Positions 51,268-61,864 of a stretch of 64,000 nt of DNA are shown piece after piece (position 1 is the first letter of the stretch; each line of letters opens with the position of its first letter). The notes beneath the pieces are model-generated. The model was given only the letters and a program-made list of their open reading frames with translations, ran no database searches and was not told where the DNA came from. Source of the stretch: an uncultured Blautia sp. (lineage in GTDB: Bacteria; Bacillota; Clostridia; Lachnospirales; Lachnospiraceae); contig NZ_CALFLA010000120.1 of NCBI RefSeq assembly GCF_937880195.1, forward strand, positions 31,902 through 95,901, in the 5' to 3' direction. The translations under genes were made by a program, and so were the position numbers.

Positions 51268-52170
51268 TCACTGCATATCTATATGAAAATATTCCCTGCC
51301 TCTTTGAACGTCCTTACTGATCTGTTTTTTCAGGGCCTCATAGGAAGAAAATTTTTCTTCTTTTCTGAGGAATTTGCGGAACTCCACGCTGCAGGTTTTG
51401 CCATATAGGTTTTTTTCACAGTCAAACAAATAAGATTCTACACCAACAAAGTTTTCCCCTATGGTGGGTTTATATCCCACATTTGTAATTCCGGGATAAA
51501 CCTCCTGTCCAAAGCTGGACAAAGTAATATATACGCCGTTTGGCGGCAGGAGTTTTTCCTCCATGGGAATCAGATTCGCTGTAGGAAAAAAATCTCTTTT
51601 TCCCATTCCTCTTCCATGCTCCACGATTCCCGACACAAAGTAATCGTGCCCCAAAAGCGCGGTTACTTTTTCCATATTGCCCCAGGCAAGCTCCTCCCTT
51701 ATATAGGTACTGCTGATTTTTCTTGTACCGTCCATTTCCTTTGGAAGGATGTCCGTCTTAAAGCCATATCCGTTCCCGGCTCTTACCAACAGCTCTGGAG
51801 TTCCTTTCCTCTCAAATCCAAAGCGAAAATCCTCTCCTACTGCCACGTAGGAAGCCTGAAGAGCCCCTACAAGCACCTGACGGATAAAATTCTCTGCTTT
51901 CATATGTTTGATCTGACTGTCCAGAGGACACTCCAAAAGAAGATCTACTCCCATATCTTCCAGTAGCTCTCTTCTCTCTGCCTTAGTAAAAATTGTCTTT
52001 CTGTCAGAAACAAAAGCCAAAACCACTGCCGTTGTCCCTGTTTCTTTTTTGTTTTGTATGATCTTGTCAATCAGCTTCCTGTGGCCTTTATGAACCCCGT
52101 CAAACTTACCCAGGGTCACTGCGCTGCCCTTAAGTCTTGGAAACTGTCCTTTGATTGTCATAAACTCCAT
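51268..52170 (-). CDS. ribF: Bifunctional riboflavin kinase / FAD synthetase
   Basis: 300 aa. FAD synthetase domain at the N-terminus (GKFDGVHKGHRKLI, with the nucleotidyltransferase HxGH-like motif; then ISSTYIREELAWGN) and riboflavin kinase at the C-terminus (GIVEHGRGMGKRDFFPTANL, NVGYKPTIG). AGGAG precedes ATG 52170. It is the last gene of the rimP-nusA-infB operon, after truB. Confidence 0.95.
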   Translation of the reverse strand: MEFMTIKGQFPRLKGSAVTLGKFDGVHKGHRKLIDKIIQNKKETGTTAVVLAFVSDRKTIFTKAERRELLEDMGVDLLLECPLDSQIKHMKAENFIRQVLVGALQASYVAVGEDFRFGFERKGTPELLVRAGNGYGFKTDILPKEMDGTRKISSTYIREELAWGNMEKVTALLGHDYFVSGIVEHGRGMGKRDFFPTANLIPMEEKLLPPNGVYITLSSFGQEVYPGITNVGYKPTIGENFVGVESYLFDCEKNLYGKTCSVEFRKFLRKEEKFSSYEALKKQISKDVQRGREYFHIDMQ

Positions 52171-52190
52171 GCTTTACTCCTGATGGGCAT

Positions 52191-53078
52191 TTATAAAAAC
52201 ATCTTAACCGGACGGTAGATCCTGCTTCCCGGTCTCCACTGGTAAATGCCAATAAAAACGCCTTTACTGGTATACATCCGAACCCATCCTGTTCTGCATC
52301 CCTCTTTCAGAAGATCCTCTCCGATGGGATTCCCATTGAGAAGCAGCTTGTCCGCAGCCTCAAGACCATAAACAGCCGGGTATTCTCCAAGAACTTCTTC
52401 TATCCCCGTTACATAATCTTCAATCTTCCCCTGCTGGACAAGGTTTTGTATCTCATCCAAAGTCAGACTTTTTTCCAGCTCAAACTGTCCTGACTTCGTA
52501 CGGAGAAGCTCCTCCATACAGGCTCCGCAACCCAGTTTTTTACCAATATCATGGCAAAGGGTTCTGATGTAGGTTCCCTTGCTGCAGGTAACGGATATTT
52601 TAATAAGGGGAAGATTCATTTCCAGAATATGGATATTGTAAAAATGTACGGTTCTCGGCTTGCGTTCTACCGTTTTTCCTTCTCTGGCAAGCTCATACAG
52701 CTTTTTGCCTCCCACCTTCAGTGCAGAATACATTGGCGGAATCTGCTGCTGCTCTCCAAGAAAGCTTTTTATCGCTTTCTCCGCCTCCTCCTCAGTTATG
52801 CGGACAGGAAGCTCTTTTATCACAGTTCCTGTCCCATCCTGAGTATCTGTCTCCACACCGAGACGCAGAACAGCCTCGTATGTCTTCTGTTTTTCTGTCA
52901 GAAGCTCCACAAGCCGCGTAGCTTTTCCAAGGACTACGGGCAGAACTCCCTCCGCCTCTGGATCCAAAGTTCCTGTATGCCCTATTTTTTTCATGTGAAG
53001 GATGCCGCGGAGCTTTGCCACCACGTCATGAGAAGTAAATCCCTTTTCCTTCCTGACATTTAAAACACCATCTGTCAT
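52191..53078 (-). CDS. truB: tRNA pseudouridine(55) synthase
   Basis: 295 aa; makes pseudouridine 55 in the T-loop of tRNAs. Catalytic Asp in HTGTLDPEAEGVLPV, then KTYEAVLRLGVETDTQDG, and the CSKGTYIRTLCHDIG motif. The ATG overlaps the nrnA stop by 4 bp. Normal length including a C-terminal PUA-like part. Confidence 0.95.
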   Translation of the reverse strand: MTDGVLNVRKEKGFTSHDVVAKLRGILHMKKIGHTGTLDPEAEGVLPVVLGKATRLVELLTEKQKTYEAVLRLGVETDTQDGTGTVIKELPVRITEEEAEKAIKSFLGEQQQIPPMYSALKVGGKKLYELAREGKTVERKPRTVHFYNIHILEMNLPLIKISVTCSKGTYIRTLCHDIGKKLGCGACMEELLRTKSGQFELEKSLTLDEIQNLVQQGKIEDYVTGIEEVLGEYPAVYGLEAADKLLLNGNPIGEDLLKEGCRTGWVRMYTSKGVFIGIYQWRPGSRIYRPVKMFL

Positions 53079-54043
53079 TTTTCATTCTCCAGCACACAGA
53101 TCTGACGCTCGATCTCCCGCGTCACATTATTCACCACATCATACATGGATCCCTGAAGATCGCATCCGGCAGCTCTTGTATGCCCGCCGCCGCCAAAATA
53201 TACTGCAACCTTGCTCACATCCACTTTTCCGTTGGACCGGAGCGATACCTTAAAGATCTGGCTTTCTGTTTCATACAGGAACATGGCAACCTCAACGCCC
53301 TTGGTCAGACGAAGCTGGCTGACAATTCCGTCAAGGTCCTTGCCGTCCACACCGTAAAAATCCATGTCTTTTTTTCTGAGATATCCTACAATACATGCGC
53401 CGTTCATCAGAACAATGCTTTCCGCAAGCACTCTTCCCATTACCTGGTTCTGAATATAAGTCTTCTCATAAAAAGAATGATCAATGATCCGGTTAAATTC
53501 AACGCCTGTTTTCATCAGTTCTCCGGCAATCCTCATGGTTTCAGGAGAGGTAGACGAATACTGGAAAACCCCTGTGTCATGAATGATCCCTGTATAAATA
53601 GCTGTTGCGACCTCTTTGTTCACCTTATCAGGATCCAGGATCCCATAGAGAACCTCGCAGCAGGAGCTAACGTCTCCTTTAATGTGGTTCACATCAGCAA
53701 ATCCCAGGTTGCTCACATGATGATCAATACAAACCGTCTTTCCGGCATTGTCAAAATATTCTCCCACCAGCGCCATCCGTTCTTTTGCACTGACGTCGCA
53801 GGTAACAAACAGATCAAATGTCTGCGCTCCGTCAGGAGCCGTAAGAATTTCATCCATCCTGTCAATATGATCAAACACCGGTTTCGGACTGTCCAGATAA
53901 ACCTTTACTTTAATTTCCGGAAACCAGGTTTTGATATACAGATATAATGCCATACAGGAGCCCACACAGTCGCCGTCAGGTCTGATATGCCCGCCGATCC
54001 CCATGGTTCTGACCCCGGTCAGTACCTCTGAAATATTATTCAT
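53075..54043 (-). CDS. nrnA: DHH family phosphoesterase (NrnA type)
   Basis: 322 aa; oligoribonuclease and pAp or cyclic-dinucleotide phosphodiesterase of the DHH-DHHA1 type. Motifs IRPDGDCVGS, FVTCDVSAKER, CIDHHVSNLGF, and C-terminal GGGGHTRAAGC (DHHA1). Placed between rbfA and truB as in other Firmicutes. Confidence 0.93.
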   Translation of the reverse strand: MNNISEVLTGVRTMGIGGHIRPDGDCVGSCMALYLYIKTWFPEIKVKVYLDSPKPVFDHIDRMDEILTAPDGAQTFDLFVTCDVSAKERMALVGEYFDNAGKTVCIDHHVSNLGFADVNHIKGDVSSCCEVLYGILDPDKVNKEVATAIYTGIIHDTGVFQYSSTSPETMRIAGELMKTGVEFNRIIDHSFYEKTYIQNQVMGRVLAESIVLMNGACIVGYLRKKDMDFYGVDGKDLDGIVSQLRLTKGVEVAMFLYETESQIFKVSLRSNGKVDVSKVAVYFGGGGHTRAAGCDLQGSMYDVVNNVTREIERQICVLENEK

Positions 54044-54055
54044 GATCCATCCCTC

Positions 54056-54439
54056 TTATTCTTCTTCCGTCTTCTCATAAGAAGCGTCTTTTCTGGTCAC
54101 TTCGTCGATCATTCTCGACATGTTTACTCCATACTCTATGGATTCATCCAGGATAAAACGGATTTCCGGTGTGTTCCTGAGATTCAGATTCTTCGCAAGC
54201 TGGCGTCTGATATAGCCTTCTCCGCTTTTTAAGCCTGCGATGGTAGCCTTTTTTGCTTCGTCATTTCCCAGAACACTGATATATGCCTTACATGTTTTTA
54301 AGTCGGGAGCCACTTCCACAGCCATGACCGAGGTCATGGGGTGGATCCGGGGGTCCTTGATCTCTCCCCTGATAATGGAACTTAATTCCTTTTGCACCTC
54401 GCCGTTGATCCTCGTATTCTTAATGCTGTTTTTTCTCAT
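54056..54439 (-). CDS. rbfA: 30S ribosome-binding factor A
   Basis: 127 aa, KH-type cold-shock factor for 16S rRNA maturation. Motifs RINGEVQKELSSIIRGEIKDPR, APDLKTCKAYISVLG, and RNTPEIRFILDESIEYG. It starts 13 bp after infB. Confidence 0.95.
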   Translation of the reverse strand: MRKNSIKNTRINGEVQKELSSIIRGEIKDPRIHPMTSVMAVEVAPDLKTCKAYISVLGNDEAKKATIAGLKSGEGYIRRQLAKNLNLRNTPEIRFILDESIEYGVNMSRMIDEVTRKDASYEKTEEE

Positions 54440-54452
54440 TTATGCCTCACTC

Positions 54453-57179
54453 CTATCTTGGTACTTCTACCATGATATACGCTTCTACGTGGTCTTCCTC
54501 TTTGATATCGTTAAAGCCGTCAAATACAAGACCACACTCGTAGCCTGCCTTAACCTCTTTTACATCGTCCTTAAATCTCTTCAGAGATGCCAGCTCGCCT
54601 TCAAAGATCTGCTCGCCCTCTCTTGTGATACGAACCTTGCAGTTTCTCTGGAAGATACCGTCAAGCACATAGCTTCCTGCAATAGTTCCAACGCCGGAGG
54701 CCTTGAAAAGCTGACGTACCTCTGCATGACCGATCACCTTTTCCTCGAAGACCGGATCCAGCATACCCTTCATGGCAGCCTCTACGTCCTCGATGGCCTG
54801 ATAGATAACTCTGTACAGGCGAAGATCTACGCCTTCCTGATCCGCAAGCTGTTTCGCCATAGCGTCAGGACGTACGTTAAATCCAATAATAATGGCATTG
54901 GAGGTTGCCGCAAGAGAAACGTCAGATTCGTTTACAGCTCCTACGCCGCCATGGATCACACGGACAACAACTTCCTCATTGGAAAGCTTGGTAAGACTCT
55001 GCTTCACTGCCTCTACAGATCCCTGTACGTCCGCTTTAACAATAAGCGGCAGTTCCTTAAGGTCGCTTGCCTGGATCTGGTCAAAGAGATTGTCAAGAGA
55101 AAGTTTACCCTTAGTCTCTTCAAGAAGACGGTTCTTATTCTCAGAAACAAATGCTCCTGCAAAATTCTTTGCTTCTTTGTCGCTTGGGAAGGACATCAGG
55201 ATCTCTCCTGCGTTAGGAACGTCTCCAAGTCCCAGGATTTCCACCGGAGTAGACGGGCCTGCTTCTTTTACTCTGCGTCCCTTATCGTCCATCATAGCGC
55301 GGACTTTACCGCTGCATGCGCCTGCTGCAATGAAATCTCCCACATGGAGAGTTCCCTTCTGAACAAGGATGGTAGCAACAGGTCCTTTGCCCTTGTCAAG
55401 CTGCGCCTCGATCACAAGACCTCTTGCAGCGCGGTTTGGATTTGCTTTCAGCTCACATACTTCAGCAGAAAGAAGGATCATTTCCAAAAGTGTATCGATT
55501 CCCTCTCCTGTATGAGCAGATACTGGAACAAAGATCGTGCTTCCGCCCCAGTCCTCAGGAATCAGGTCATATTCAGAAAGCTCCTGTTTTACTCTTTCTA
55601 TGTTTGCGCTTGGCTTATCGATCTTGTTGATGGCAACAATGATCTCAACCCCTGCTGCCTTGGCATGGCTGATGGCCTCTACTGTCTGAGGCATTACGCC
55701 GTCGTCAGCCGCTACAACTAAAACAGCGATATCTGTTGCGTTAGCGCCTCTCATACGCATAGCAGTAAAGGCCTCGTGACCAGGAGTATCCAAAAATGTG
55801 ATTCTCTGACCGTCGCAGTCTACCACATAAGCGCCGATATGCTGTGTGATTCCGCCTGCCTCGCCTCTTGTTACGCTTGTGTTTCTGATCGCGTCAAGAA
55901 GAGAAGTTTTGCCATGGTCAACATGACCCATAACGCAGACTACAGGCGGTCTGGCAGCCATATCCTCTTCATTCTCTTCCTCTTCTTTCAGAAGCTCACC
56001 GATCACATCCACTTTCTCTTCCGGCTCTGCGATGATATCATAGCCAAGAGCGATCTCCTGCGCTTTTTCAAAATCGATCTCATGGTTTACTGTTACCATG
56101 ATTCCTTCCATAAAGAGTTTCTTCACAATCACAGAAGGCTGCATCTTCATAGCTTCTGCAAGCTCGCGGATGGTCATCTTCTCAGGAAGAGTGATCTCTT
56201 TGATCTCAGGTTTCTTCTCTTCCTGCTTCGGCTGTGGAGTCGGCTTCTGAAGAGCCTTTGGAAGTCTGGACATATTCCTTCTTCCGGCCTGGTTTGGTCT
56301 GTGTCCGCCGCCCTGGGATTTATCAAAGTCTTTTTTCTTATTTTTATTTTCTCTGTCCCGTTCTCTCTTGCTGTCTTTAGAGGTTTTTGTCAGTTCTGGA
56401 GTAAATACGGCATCATTGTCGTTTCTTCTTCCTCCCTGACGCGCTCCTGAACGGTTTCCTCCACCAAAACGGCTGTTTCCATCAGGTCTTCCCTGGCCGC
56501 CGCCCTGAGGACGTCCCTGACCCTGAGGTCTTCTGTCTCCCTGACCGCCTCTTGTTGGACGGCCGCCTTCGCCATTATTTCTTACTGGACGGCTGTCATT
56601 ATTTCTTGCAGGACGTCCCTGGCCCTGACCTCTTCTGTCTCCCTGATTTCTGTTTTCGGAAGGTCTTCTGTCTCCGCTTCTGAAATCACGGCCTCTGTTA
56701 TTCTCTCTTGCGCCTTCTCTTGGCTCTCTGGGCTGACGGCTCTGAGGACGTCCCTGGCCGCCCTCGCCGCTTCTTTGAGGCTTCTGGGTATTCTGAGGCG
56801 TCTCTGCCGGGCGTTTCACAGCTTCTGTATTCTTAGGCGCTTCAACATTCTTTGGAGCCTCTGCCACCTTGTTTTCTACCGGCTTTTTCGGAGCCGGAGC
56901 TTCCGGGCTTTTTACTCCCTTAGCAGCCTGCTGCGGTCTTGCCCCTGGTTTTTTATCCTGGGTCTGTCGTCTTGGTCTGTTCTTTCCACCGTCACTGGCA
57001 TTCTGCGCATGATATACGCGAATGATATTTTTTTTCTTTTTGGGAGCCTCCGCTTTTTCTGCTTCCGGCTTCGCTGTTACCGTCTTTTCTTCTGTTCTGG
57101 AATTATCCACCTTGGTAATCTGCTCCTTTCCCCTTTGTAATATATTCTGATTCTGATCTTTTGCTGTTCTTTCTGCCAT
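54453..57179 (-). CDS. infB: Translation initiation factor IF-2 with long Arg/Gly-rich N-terminus
   Basis: 908 aa. Brings initiator tRNA to the 30S subunit. Residues 1-130 are Lys/Ala/Pro-rich, 135-255 are a low-complexity stretch of Arg, Gly, Gln, Asn and Asp ([25 protein letters not shown]), then the IF2_N domain ([20 protein letters not shown]), and the GTPase with [23 protein letters not shown] and NKIDKP, followed by the tRNA-binding C-terminus. GGAGG precedes the ATG. The low-complexity part is unusually long. Confidence 0.96.
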   Translation of the reverse strand: MAERTAKDQNQNILQRGKEQITKVDNSRTEEKTVTAKPEAEKAEAPKKKKNIIRVYHAQNASDGGKNRPRRQTQDKKPGARPQQAAKGVKSPEAPAPKKPVENKVAEAPKNVEAPKNTEAVKRPAETPQNTQKPQRSGEGGQGRPQSRQPREPREGARENNRGRDFRSGDRRPSENRNQGDRRGQGQGRPARNNDSRPVRNNGEGGRPTRGGQGDRRPQGQGRPQGGGQGRPDGNSRFGGGNRSGARQGGRRNDNDAVFTPELTKTSKDSKRERDRENKNKKKDFDKSQGGGHRPNQAGRRNMSRLPKALQKPTPQPKQEEKKPEIKEITLPEKMTIRELAEAMKMQPSVIVKKLFMEGIMVTVNHEIDFEKAQEIALGYDIIAEPEEKVDVIGELLKEEEENEEDMAARPPVVCVMGHVDHGKTSLLDAIRNTSVTRGEAGGITQHIGAYVVDCDGQRITFLDTPGHEAFTAMRMRGANATDIAVLVVAADDGVMPQTVEAISHAKAAGVEIIVAINKIDKPSANIERVKQELSEYDLIPEDWGGSTIFVPVSAHTGEGIDTLLEMILLSAEVCELKANPNRAARGLVIEAQLDKGKGPVATILVQKGTLHVGDFIAAGACSGKVRAMMDDKGRRVKEAGPSTPVEILGLGDVPNAGEILMSFPSDKEAKNFAGAFVSENKNRLLEETKGKLSLDNLFDQIQASDLKELPLIVKADVQGSVEAVKQSLTKLSNEEVVVRVIHGGVGAVNESDVSLAATSNAIIIGFNVRPDAMAKQLADQEGVDLRLYRVIYQAIEDVEAAMKGMLDPVFEEKVIGHAEVRQLFKASGVGTIAGSYVLDGIFQRNCKVRITREGEQIFEGELASLKRFKDDVKEVKAGYECGLVFDGFNDIKEEDHVEAYIMVEVPR

Positions 57180-57192
57180 GCAATTCCCTCCT

Positions 57193-57513
57193 TCAGGTCA
57201 ATGATCTTTCCAGTTCCTTCACAATTGCTTTTGCAAAGTTTTCATCCTGCACGGCAAGGCTGGCACGAAATTCCTTTCCGCAGTATTTTCCAAGTTCCTC
57301 CTTGGTTCCATAAACAAAGAACGGAACCTCGTAATAATCGCACATATTCTGGAATTTCTTCCTTGTATTTTCTGATGCGTCCTCTGCGGCCAGTACCAGG
57401 AATCCTTTTCCCGATTTCACTGACTTTTCCGTAGAAAACTCTCCGCTGACCGTTTTGCCCGCCCTTGTGGCAAGGCCTATCAGAGAAAACGCCTTATTGC
57501 TTTTTATTGTCAA
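57193..57513 (-). CDS. ylxQ: L7Ae/L30e-family RNA-binding protein YlxQ
   Basis: 106 aa. Matches the L7Ae-like protein found between ylxR and infB ([20 protein letters not shown], then [19 protein letters not shown]). Binds kink-turn type RNA in family members. The start is a TTG at 57513 within the end of ylxR (20-bp overlap), with AAGGAG upstream; no ATG gives the right N-terminus. Confidence 0.85.
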   Translation of the reverse strand: MTIKSNKAFSLIGLATRAGKTVSGEFSTEKSVKSGKGFLVLAAEDASENTRKKFQNMCDYYEVPFFVYGTKEELGKYCGKEFRASLAVQDENFAKAIVKELERSLT

Positions 57514-57778
57514 GCTCTTCAAACTCCTTCTGCAGGCTTTCATATACCTCTGCCGGAATCTCTGTTTTAAGAGAGCGCTGGAGCCCATGGTTTTTCACAG
57601 CTTTTTCAAAGCATTCCATGGATCTGCACAGATAGGCGCCTCTTCCGTTTTTCCTTCCTGTGGTATCCAAAAGGATCTGATTTTCCGGTGTCCGCAAAAC
57701 CCGCATCATTTCTTTTTTATTTTTCATTTCCCTGCACCCGGTACACTGGCGCATAGGAATTTTAGTTTTCGTCTTCAT
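57494..57778 (-). CDS. ylxR: YlxR family RNA-binding protein (RnpM)
   Basis: 94 aa. DUF448 motifs IPMRQCTGCREMKNKKEM and GRKNGRGAYLCRSMECFEKA; these proteins bind RNase P RNA or act on transcription of related genes. Start ATG 57778, inside the last codons of nusA (17-bp overlap); a longer frame exists but overlaps nusA too far. Confidence 0.88.
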   Translation of the reverse strand: MKTKTKIPMRQCTGCREMKNKKEMMRVLRTPENQILLDTTGRKNGRGAYLCRSMECFEKAVKNHGLQRSLKTEIPAEVYESLQKEFEELDNKKQ

Positions 57779-58958
57779 ACGCTTCTTCGCCGTTTTCCCC
57801 ATCTTCAGGCATCTCTTCTGAAGCCGGGTTTTCTTCATTTACTTCTTCTCCGTCCGCGTACTGGCCATCCTCAAAGTATTCCTCGTCCTCATACTCCTCG
57901 TCATAGTCGTACAGATCTCCAGATTCTTTTGCCTGAGTCTCGCTCTTAATGTCAATCTTAAAGCCAGTAAGACGGGCTGCCAGACGGGCGTTCTGTCCTT
58001 CCTTGCCGATGGCGAGAGAAAGCTGATAATCAGGAACTACCACAAGAGCTGTTTTTTCATCAGGATCTGCCATAACTGCGATGACCTTTGCCGGGCTTAA
58101 GGCATTCTCAATAAGGATCGCCGGATTTTCATCCCAGTTAATGATGTCGATTTTTTCTCCGCGAAGCTCCTCAACAATGGCATTGACTCTGGCGCCGTTC
58201 ATACCTACGCATGCACCTACCGGATCTACGTCGGGGTCGTTGCTCCATACTGCGATCTTGGTACGGGAACCTGCCTCTCTGGCAATGCTCTTGATCTCTA
58301 CGGTTCCGTCTCTGACCTCGGCAACCTCTGATTCAAACAGACGCTTCACAAGGCCCGGATGAGTACGGGAGCAGAGAATACGCGGTCCCTTCGGCGTATC
58401 CTTAACCTCAAGAATATAAACCTTGATTCTCTCTGTAGGGCGGAATTCCTCGCCTTTCACCTGCTCGTTCTCGCTTAAGATTCCATCTGCCTTTCCAAGG
58501 TTTACGCTTACGTTTCTTCCCATAATACGCTGCACAATGCCTGTTACAACTTCCTTCTCCTGTCCATAATACTGATCGTAAAGGACTTTGCGTTCCTCCT
58601 CACGGATCTTCTGGAGAATAACGTTTTTGGCATTCTGTGTGGCAATACGTCCAAACTCCTTAGACTGGATCTCTACTTTTACCGTATCGCCTTCTTCTGC
58701 GCCTGTATTGATCTTCTGCGCATCCACCAGGGAGATCTCCAGAGCCGGATCCTCCACAAATTCTGTCACCACTCGCTCTGCATAAACACTGAAATCACAT
58801 GTTTCCGGGTTAATCGTCACATGCACATTATCCGCTTTACCAAAATGGTTCTTGCAAGCCTGGATCAAGGACTGCTCTATTGCTTCCAGAAGGGTATCCT
58901 TACTGATGTTCTTTTCTTTTTCCAGAATATCCAGGGCTTCCATTAACTCTCTGTTCAT
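57762..58958 (-). CDS. nusA: Transcription termination/antitermination factor NusA
   Basis: 398 aa. N-terminal RNA polymerase-binding domain (1-125), S1 (about 135-200), two KH domains (GACVGMNGARVNAIVEELRGEKIDI, AIGKEGQNARLAARLTGFKID), and a very acidic tail (345-398, mostly Asp, Glu and Tyr). Modulates pausing, termination and antitermination. Third gene from the right of the operon order rimP-nusA-ylxR. Confidence 0.95.
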   Translation of the reverse strand: MNRELMEALDILEKEKNISKDTLLEAIEQSLIQACKNHFGKADNVHVTINPETCDFSVYAERVVTEFVEDPALEISLVDAQKINTGAEEGDTVKVEIQSKEFGRIATQNAKNVILQKIREEERKVLYDQYYGQEKEVVTGIVQRIMGRNVSVNLGKADGILSENEQVKGEEFRPTERIKVYILEVKDTPKGPRILCSRTHPGLVKRLFESEVAEVRDGTVEIKSIAREAGSRTKIAVWSNDPDVDPVGACVGMNGARVNAIVEELRGEKIDIINWDENPAILIENALSPAKVIAVMADPDEKTALVVVPDYQLSLAIGKEGQNARLAARLTGFKIDIKSETQAKESGDLYDYDEEYEDEEYFEDGQYADGEEVNEENPASEEMPEDGENGEEAYEDEN

Positions 58959-58988
58959 TTTTCTTATTTCCTCCTATTTTTTTCAATG

Positions 58989-59453
58989 TCAGAATTCGAT
59001 CTTCAAACGGATCAGGGCAATTTCCTTTTTGTCAAATGTGCGTAAAGCACCGTCCTCTTCAATCGTCACACTGTTTTCATCATATGCAGTCAGAATCCCG
59101 CTGAATTCCTTTTGTTTCTCAATGGGACGGTAGGTGCGGACCTCCACAGCCTTTCCCATGCTTCTGGCAAAATCCTTCTCCTTCTTCAGAGGTCTGTCAA
59201 GACCGGGAGAGCTTATCTCCATAATATAGCTGTCCTCGATAAAATCATCCTCATCAAGCCTATCGCTGAACCTCCGGCTTACCGCCTCGCAGTCGTTGAC
59301 TGTAATGCCGCCCGGCTTGTCGATATAGCCTCGAAGATACCAGTTTCCTGCCTCTTTCACATATTCCACATCCACAAGCTCAAATCCCGACTCCTCTACA
59401 ATAGGAGCCAGCATTGCTTCTGCCTTCCGCTCATATTCTTCCCGTCTGCTCAT
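58989..59453 (-). CDS. rimP: Ribosome maturation factor RimP
   Basis: 154 aa; needed for 30S assembly. Motifs GFELVDVEYVKEAGNWYLRGYIDKPGG-type (abbreviated), DCEAVSRRFSDRLDE and MEISSPGLDRPL. The start ATG 59453 has AGGTGG five nt upstream; 34 upstream in-frame codons cross a terminator and are not used. First gene of the nusA-infB operon. Confidence 0.94.
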   Translation of the reverse strand: MSRREEYERKAEAMLAPIVEESGFELVDVEYVKEAGNWYLRGYIDKPGGITVNDCEAVSRRFSDRLDEDDFIEDSYIMEISSPGLDRPLKKEKDFARSMGKAVEVRTYRPIEKQKEFSGILTAYDENSVTIEEDGALRTFDKKEIALIRLKIEF

Positions 59454-59510
59454 ATTTTCCACCTGCCTTTCGCACATGAACCGGATTTTCCGGGTTTTGG
59501 ATCCCTGTCG

Positions 59511-59538
59511 CAAAAAGAGTGGACCGAAGTCCACTCTT
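59511..59538 (-). terminator. Terminator of the parE-parC transcript
   Basis: Perfect stem AAGAGTGGAC/GTCCACTCTT with TTCG loop and T5 on the minus strand; it lies just before rimP. Confidence 0.9.
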
Positions 59539-59601
59539 ATGCTATCCGTTATCATGTTATATTTATAATAGCACTATCCACCAGGAAAAGCAAGTAGGAA
59601 T

Positions 59602-61848
59602 TTATATCCTTGGTTTCACACCTTTGGTATCCCTCTTGGCCAGACGCACTTTGTTCAGTGCATAGGGCTTATCATGGAAGGTAATGGTGTAGTCCTTCTG
59701 GCCTCCCAGAAGATATGCATGTTCCAGATAGTCATCTTTTACAAGTCTCATTCCCCTGACTCCTATGGCTGTTTTTTTCATGGTGGAGATCTCCTGCTTC
59801 AGGAACCGCAAAAAGCTTCCTCCCGCACTTTGAAGAACCACCTGTTCCATCTCCGACGCGCTTCCCACAAAGATAAGGCTGTCCTCCTCTGCAAGTTTTG
59901 TAGAAGCAATGGTACGTTTTGCAACGTCAAATTCTCCCCCTTCCACCAGCTTGCACATAGAAGTTTTTGTTACAAAGAGAAGAACATCCTGACGGATCTG
60001 GCTTACAGGAGCCACATAAAGAATCTGTTCTAACGAACTGTCGTAGTTACTCAGATTATCTGCCGGAGTTCCCTTATCTCTGAAACGCACCAGAGGAATA
60101 TCCGCCGCCTTAATGGTATGCATTCTTCCGGTATCTGTAAAAAGGCAGATCTTATCTGTATTCATACAGGAAATGACATAACGGTTTTCACTGTTTGCCG
60201 CCTCCTTATTTCTTTCGTAAGCGTTTTTATCAATCAGCTTCATATAGCCAAAACGATCCATCAAAAAGCAGACTTCCATCTCTTCCATTTTCTTTTCTTC
60301 ATAAACTGCCTCTTCGGCGTTTTCTATAGAAGTTCGGCGTTTTGTTCCATACTCTTTTTTGATAGCGTCCAGTTCTTCCATGATCACTGCCGCCATGGAA
60401 TCATAGTGATCCAGAACGTCCCTGTAAAAGGCGATATTTTTCATAGTCTGCTCATATTCTGCCTGCAAAGCCTCAATCTCCAGGCCAATGAGCTTATACA
60501 GTCTCATATCAAGAATAGCCGACGCCTGTCTTTCTGTAAAGCGAAGTTTTGAAGCCGCCTTTTCACTTGTTTTTGTTTTAAAGCGGATGCCCTCTGTCAC
60601 ACCCTCTACCAGACATTTTTTTACCTGATCTCGATTCTTGCTTCCTCTGAGAATCTCTATGATCAGATCGATCACGTCACAGGCCTTGATCAAGCCTTCC
60701 TGTACTTCCTGCTTCTCTGTTTCTCTCGCCAGAAGCGTATTATATTTCCTTGTGGTGATCTCAAACAGGAACTCCACATGATATTCCATGATCTGTTTCA
60801 GGCTTAGTGTTTCCGGCCGTCCGTCTGCCACCGCCAGCATATTGACGCCAAAGGTATCTTCCAGTCTCGTTTTTTTATACAGCATGTTTGTAAGATTTTC
60901 CACATCTGTATCTTTTTTCAGTTCCAGAACGATCCTGATTCCTTCTTTAGAGGACTGGTTGGAAATATCCACAATATCTGTGGTCTTTTTTGTTTCCACA
61001 AGGGCTGCCACATCATTGAGAAATTTCCCGATGTTGGCCCCCAGCATCGTATAAGGGATTTCTGTGATCACAAGCTGTTTTTTGCCGCCTTTTAACTTTT
61101 CTACAGAAACACGGCCTCGGACGCGAAGCTTTCCTGAGCCAGTCTCATAAATCTTTCTGAGATCGTCCTTATTGACAATGATTCCTCCTGTTGGAAAATC
61201 CGGTCCCTTCACATAACGCATCAGCCCTCTGACGCTGATCTCATTGTCCTTCATGTATGCCTTTACCCCGTCGATCACCTCGCCAAGGTTATGAGGGGGG
61301 ATGCTTGTGGCCATTCCCACGGCGATTCCTTCTGCTCCATTTACCAGAATATTGGGAATCTTTACCGGAAGTACAGAAGGTTCTTTTTCTGTCTCGTCAA
61401 AGTTGGGTACAAAATCTACAACATTTTTATCAAGATCCTCCAGAAAAACCTCCTGGGTCAGCTTTTCCAGACGAGCCTCCGTATATCGCATGGCCGCCGC
61501 GCCGTCTCCCTCTATAGATCCGAAGTTTCCATGGCCATCCACCAGGGTTTTTCCTTTTTTGAAGTCCTGAGCCATTACTACAAGGGCTTCATAAATAGAA
61601 CTGTCTCCGTGAGGATGATATTTGCCCATGGTATCGCCTACGATACGGGCGCATTTACGATAAGGCCTGTCATACCGGATACCCAATTCATACATATCAT
61701 AAAGCGTCCTTCTCTGTACCGGCTTTAAGCCGTCCCGAACGTCTGGAAGGGCACGGGATATGATCACGCTCATAGCATAGTCAATATAGGATTTCTGCAT
61801 GATCTCCGAATAGTCGGTACGGATGATATTTTCCTGTTTTGTTTCCAT
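59602..61848 (-). CDS. parC: DNA topoisomerase IV-type subunit A (ParC/GyrA family)
   Basis: 748 aa. Breakage-reunion domain with RALPDVRDGLKPVQRR, the quinolone region KYHPHGDSSIYEALV, catalytic Tyr in AAAMRYTEARL, and the later beta-propeller. I see no GyrA box QRRGGKG, so it is more like ParC than GyrA, but the two are hard to tell apart in Clostridia. It is 16 bp downstream of its partner parE. AAGGAAA-type ribosome site. Confidence 0.88.
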   Translation of the reverse strand: METKQENIIRTDYSEIMQKSYIDYAMSVIISRALPDVRDGLKPVQRRTLYDMYELGIRYDRPYRKCARIVGDTMGKYHPHGDSSIYEALVVMAQDFKKGKTLVDGHGNFGSIEGDGAAAMRYTEARLEKLTQEVFLEDLDKNVVDFVPNFDETEKEPSVLPVKIPNILVNGAEGIAVGMATSIPPHNLGEVIDGVKAYMKDNEISVRGLMRYVKGPDFPTGGIIVNKDDLRKIYETGSGKLRVRGRVSVEKLKGGKKQLVITEIPYTMLGANIGKFLNDVAALVETKKTTDIVDISNQSSKEGIRIVLELKKDTDVENLTNMLYKKTRLEDTFGVNMLAVADGRPETLSLKQIMEYHVEFLFEITTRKYNTLLARETEKQEVQEGLIKACDVIDLIIEILRGSKNRDQVKKCLVEGVTEGIRFKTKTSEKAASKLRFTERQASAILDMRLYKLIGLEIEALQAEYEQTMKNIAFYRDVLDHYDSMAAVIMEELDAIKKEYGTKRRTSIENAEEAVYEEKKMEEMEVCFLMDRFGYMKLIDKNAYERNKEAANSENRYVISCMNTDKICLFTDTGRMHTIKAADIPLVRFRDKGTPADNLSNYDSSLEQILYVAPVSQIRQDVLLFVTKTSMCKLVEGGEFDVAKRTIASTKLAEEDSLIFVGSASEMEQVVLQSAGGSFLRFLKQEISTMKKTAIGVRGMRLVKDDYLEHAYLLGGQKDYTITFHDKPYALNKVRLAKRDTKGVKPRI

Positions 61849-61864
61849 TTATTTTTCCTTTCGA

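Noticed and set aside
54240..55721. 493-codon plus-strand frame opposite infB and rbfA
   Set aside because: Spans two confirmed genes on the other strand, composition typical of a shadow frame.
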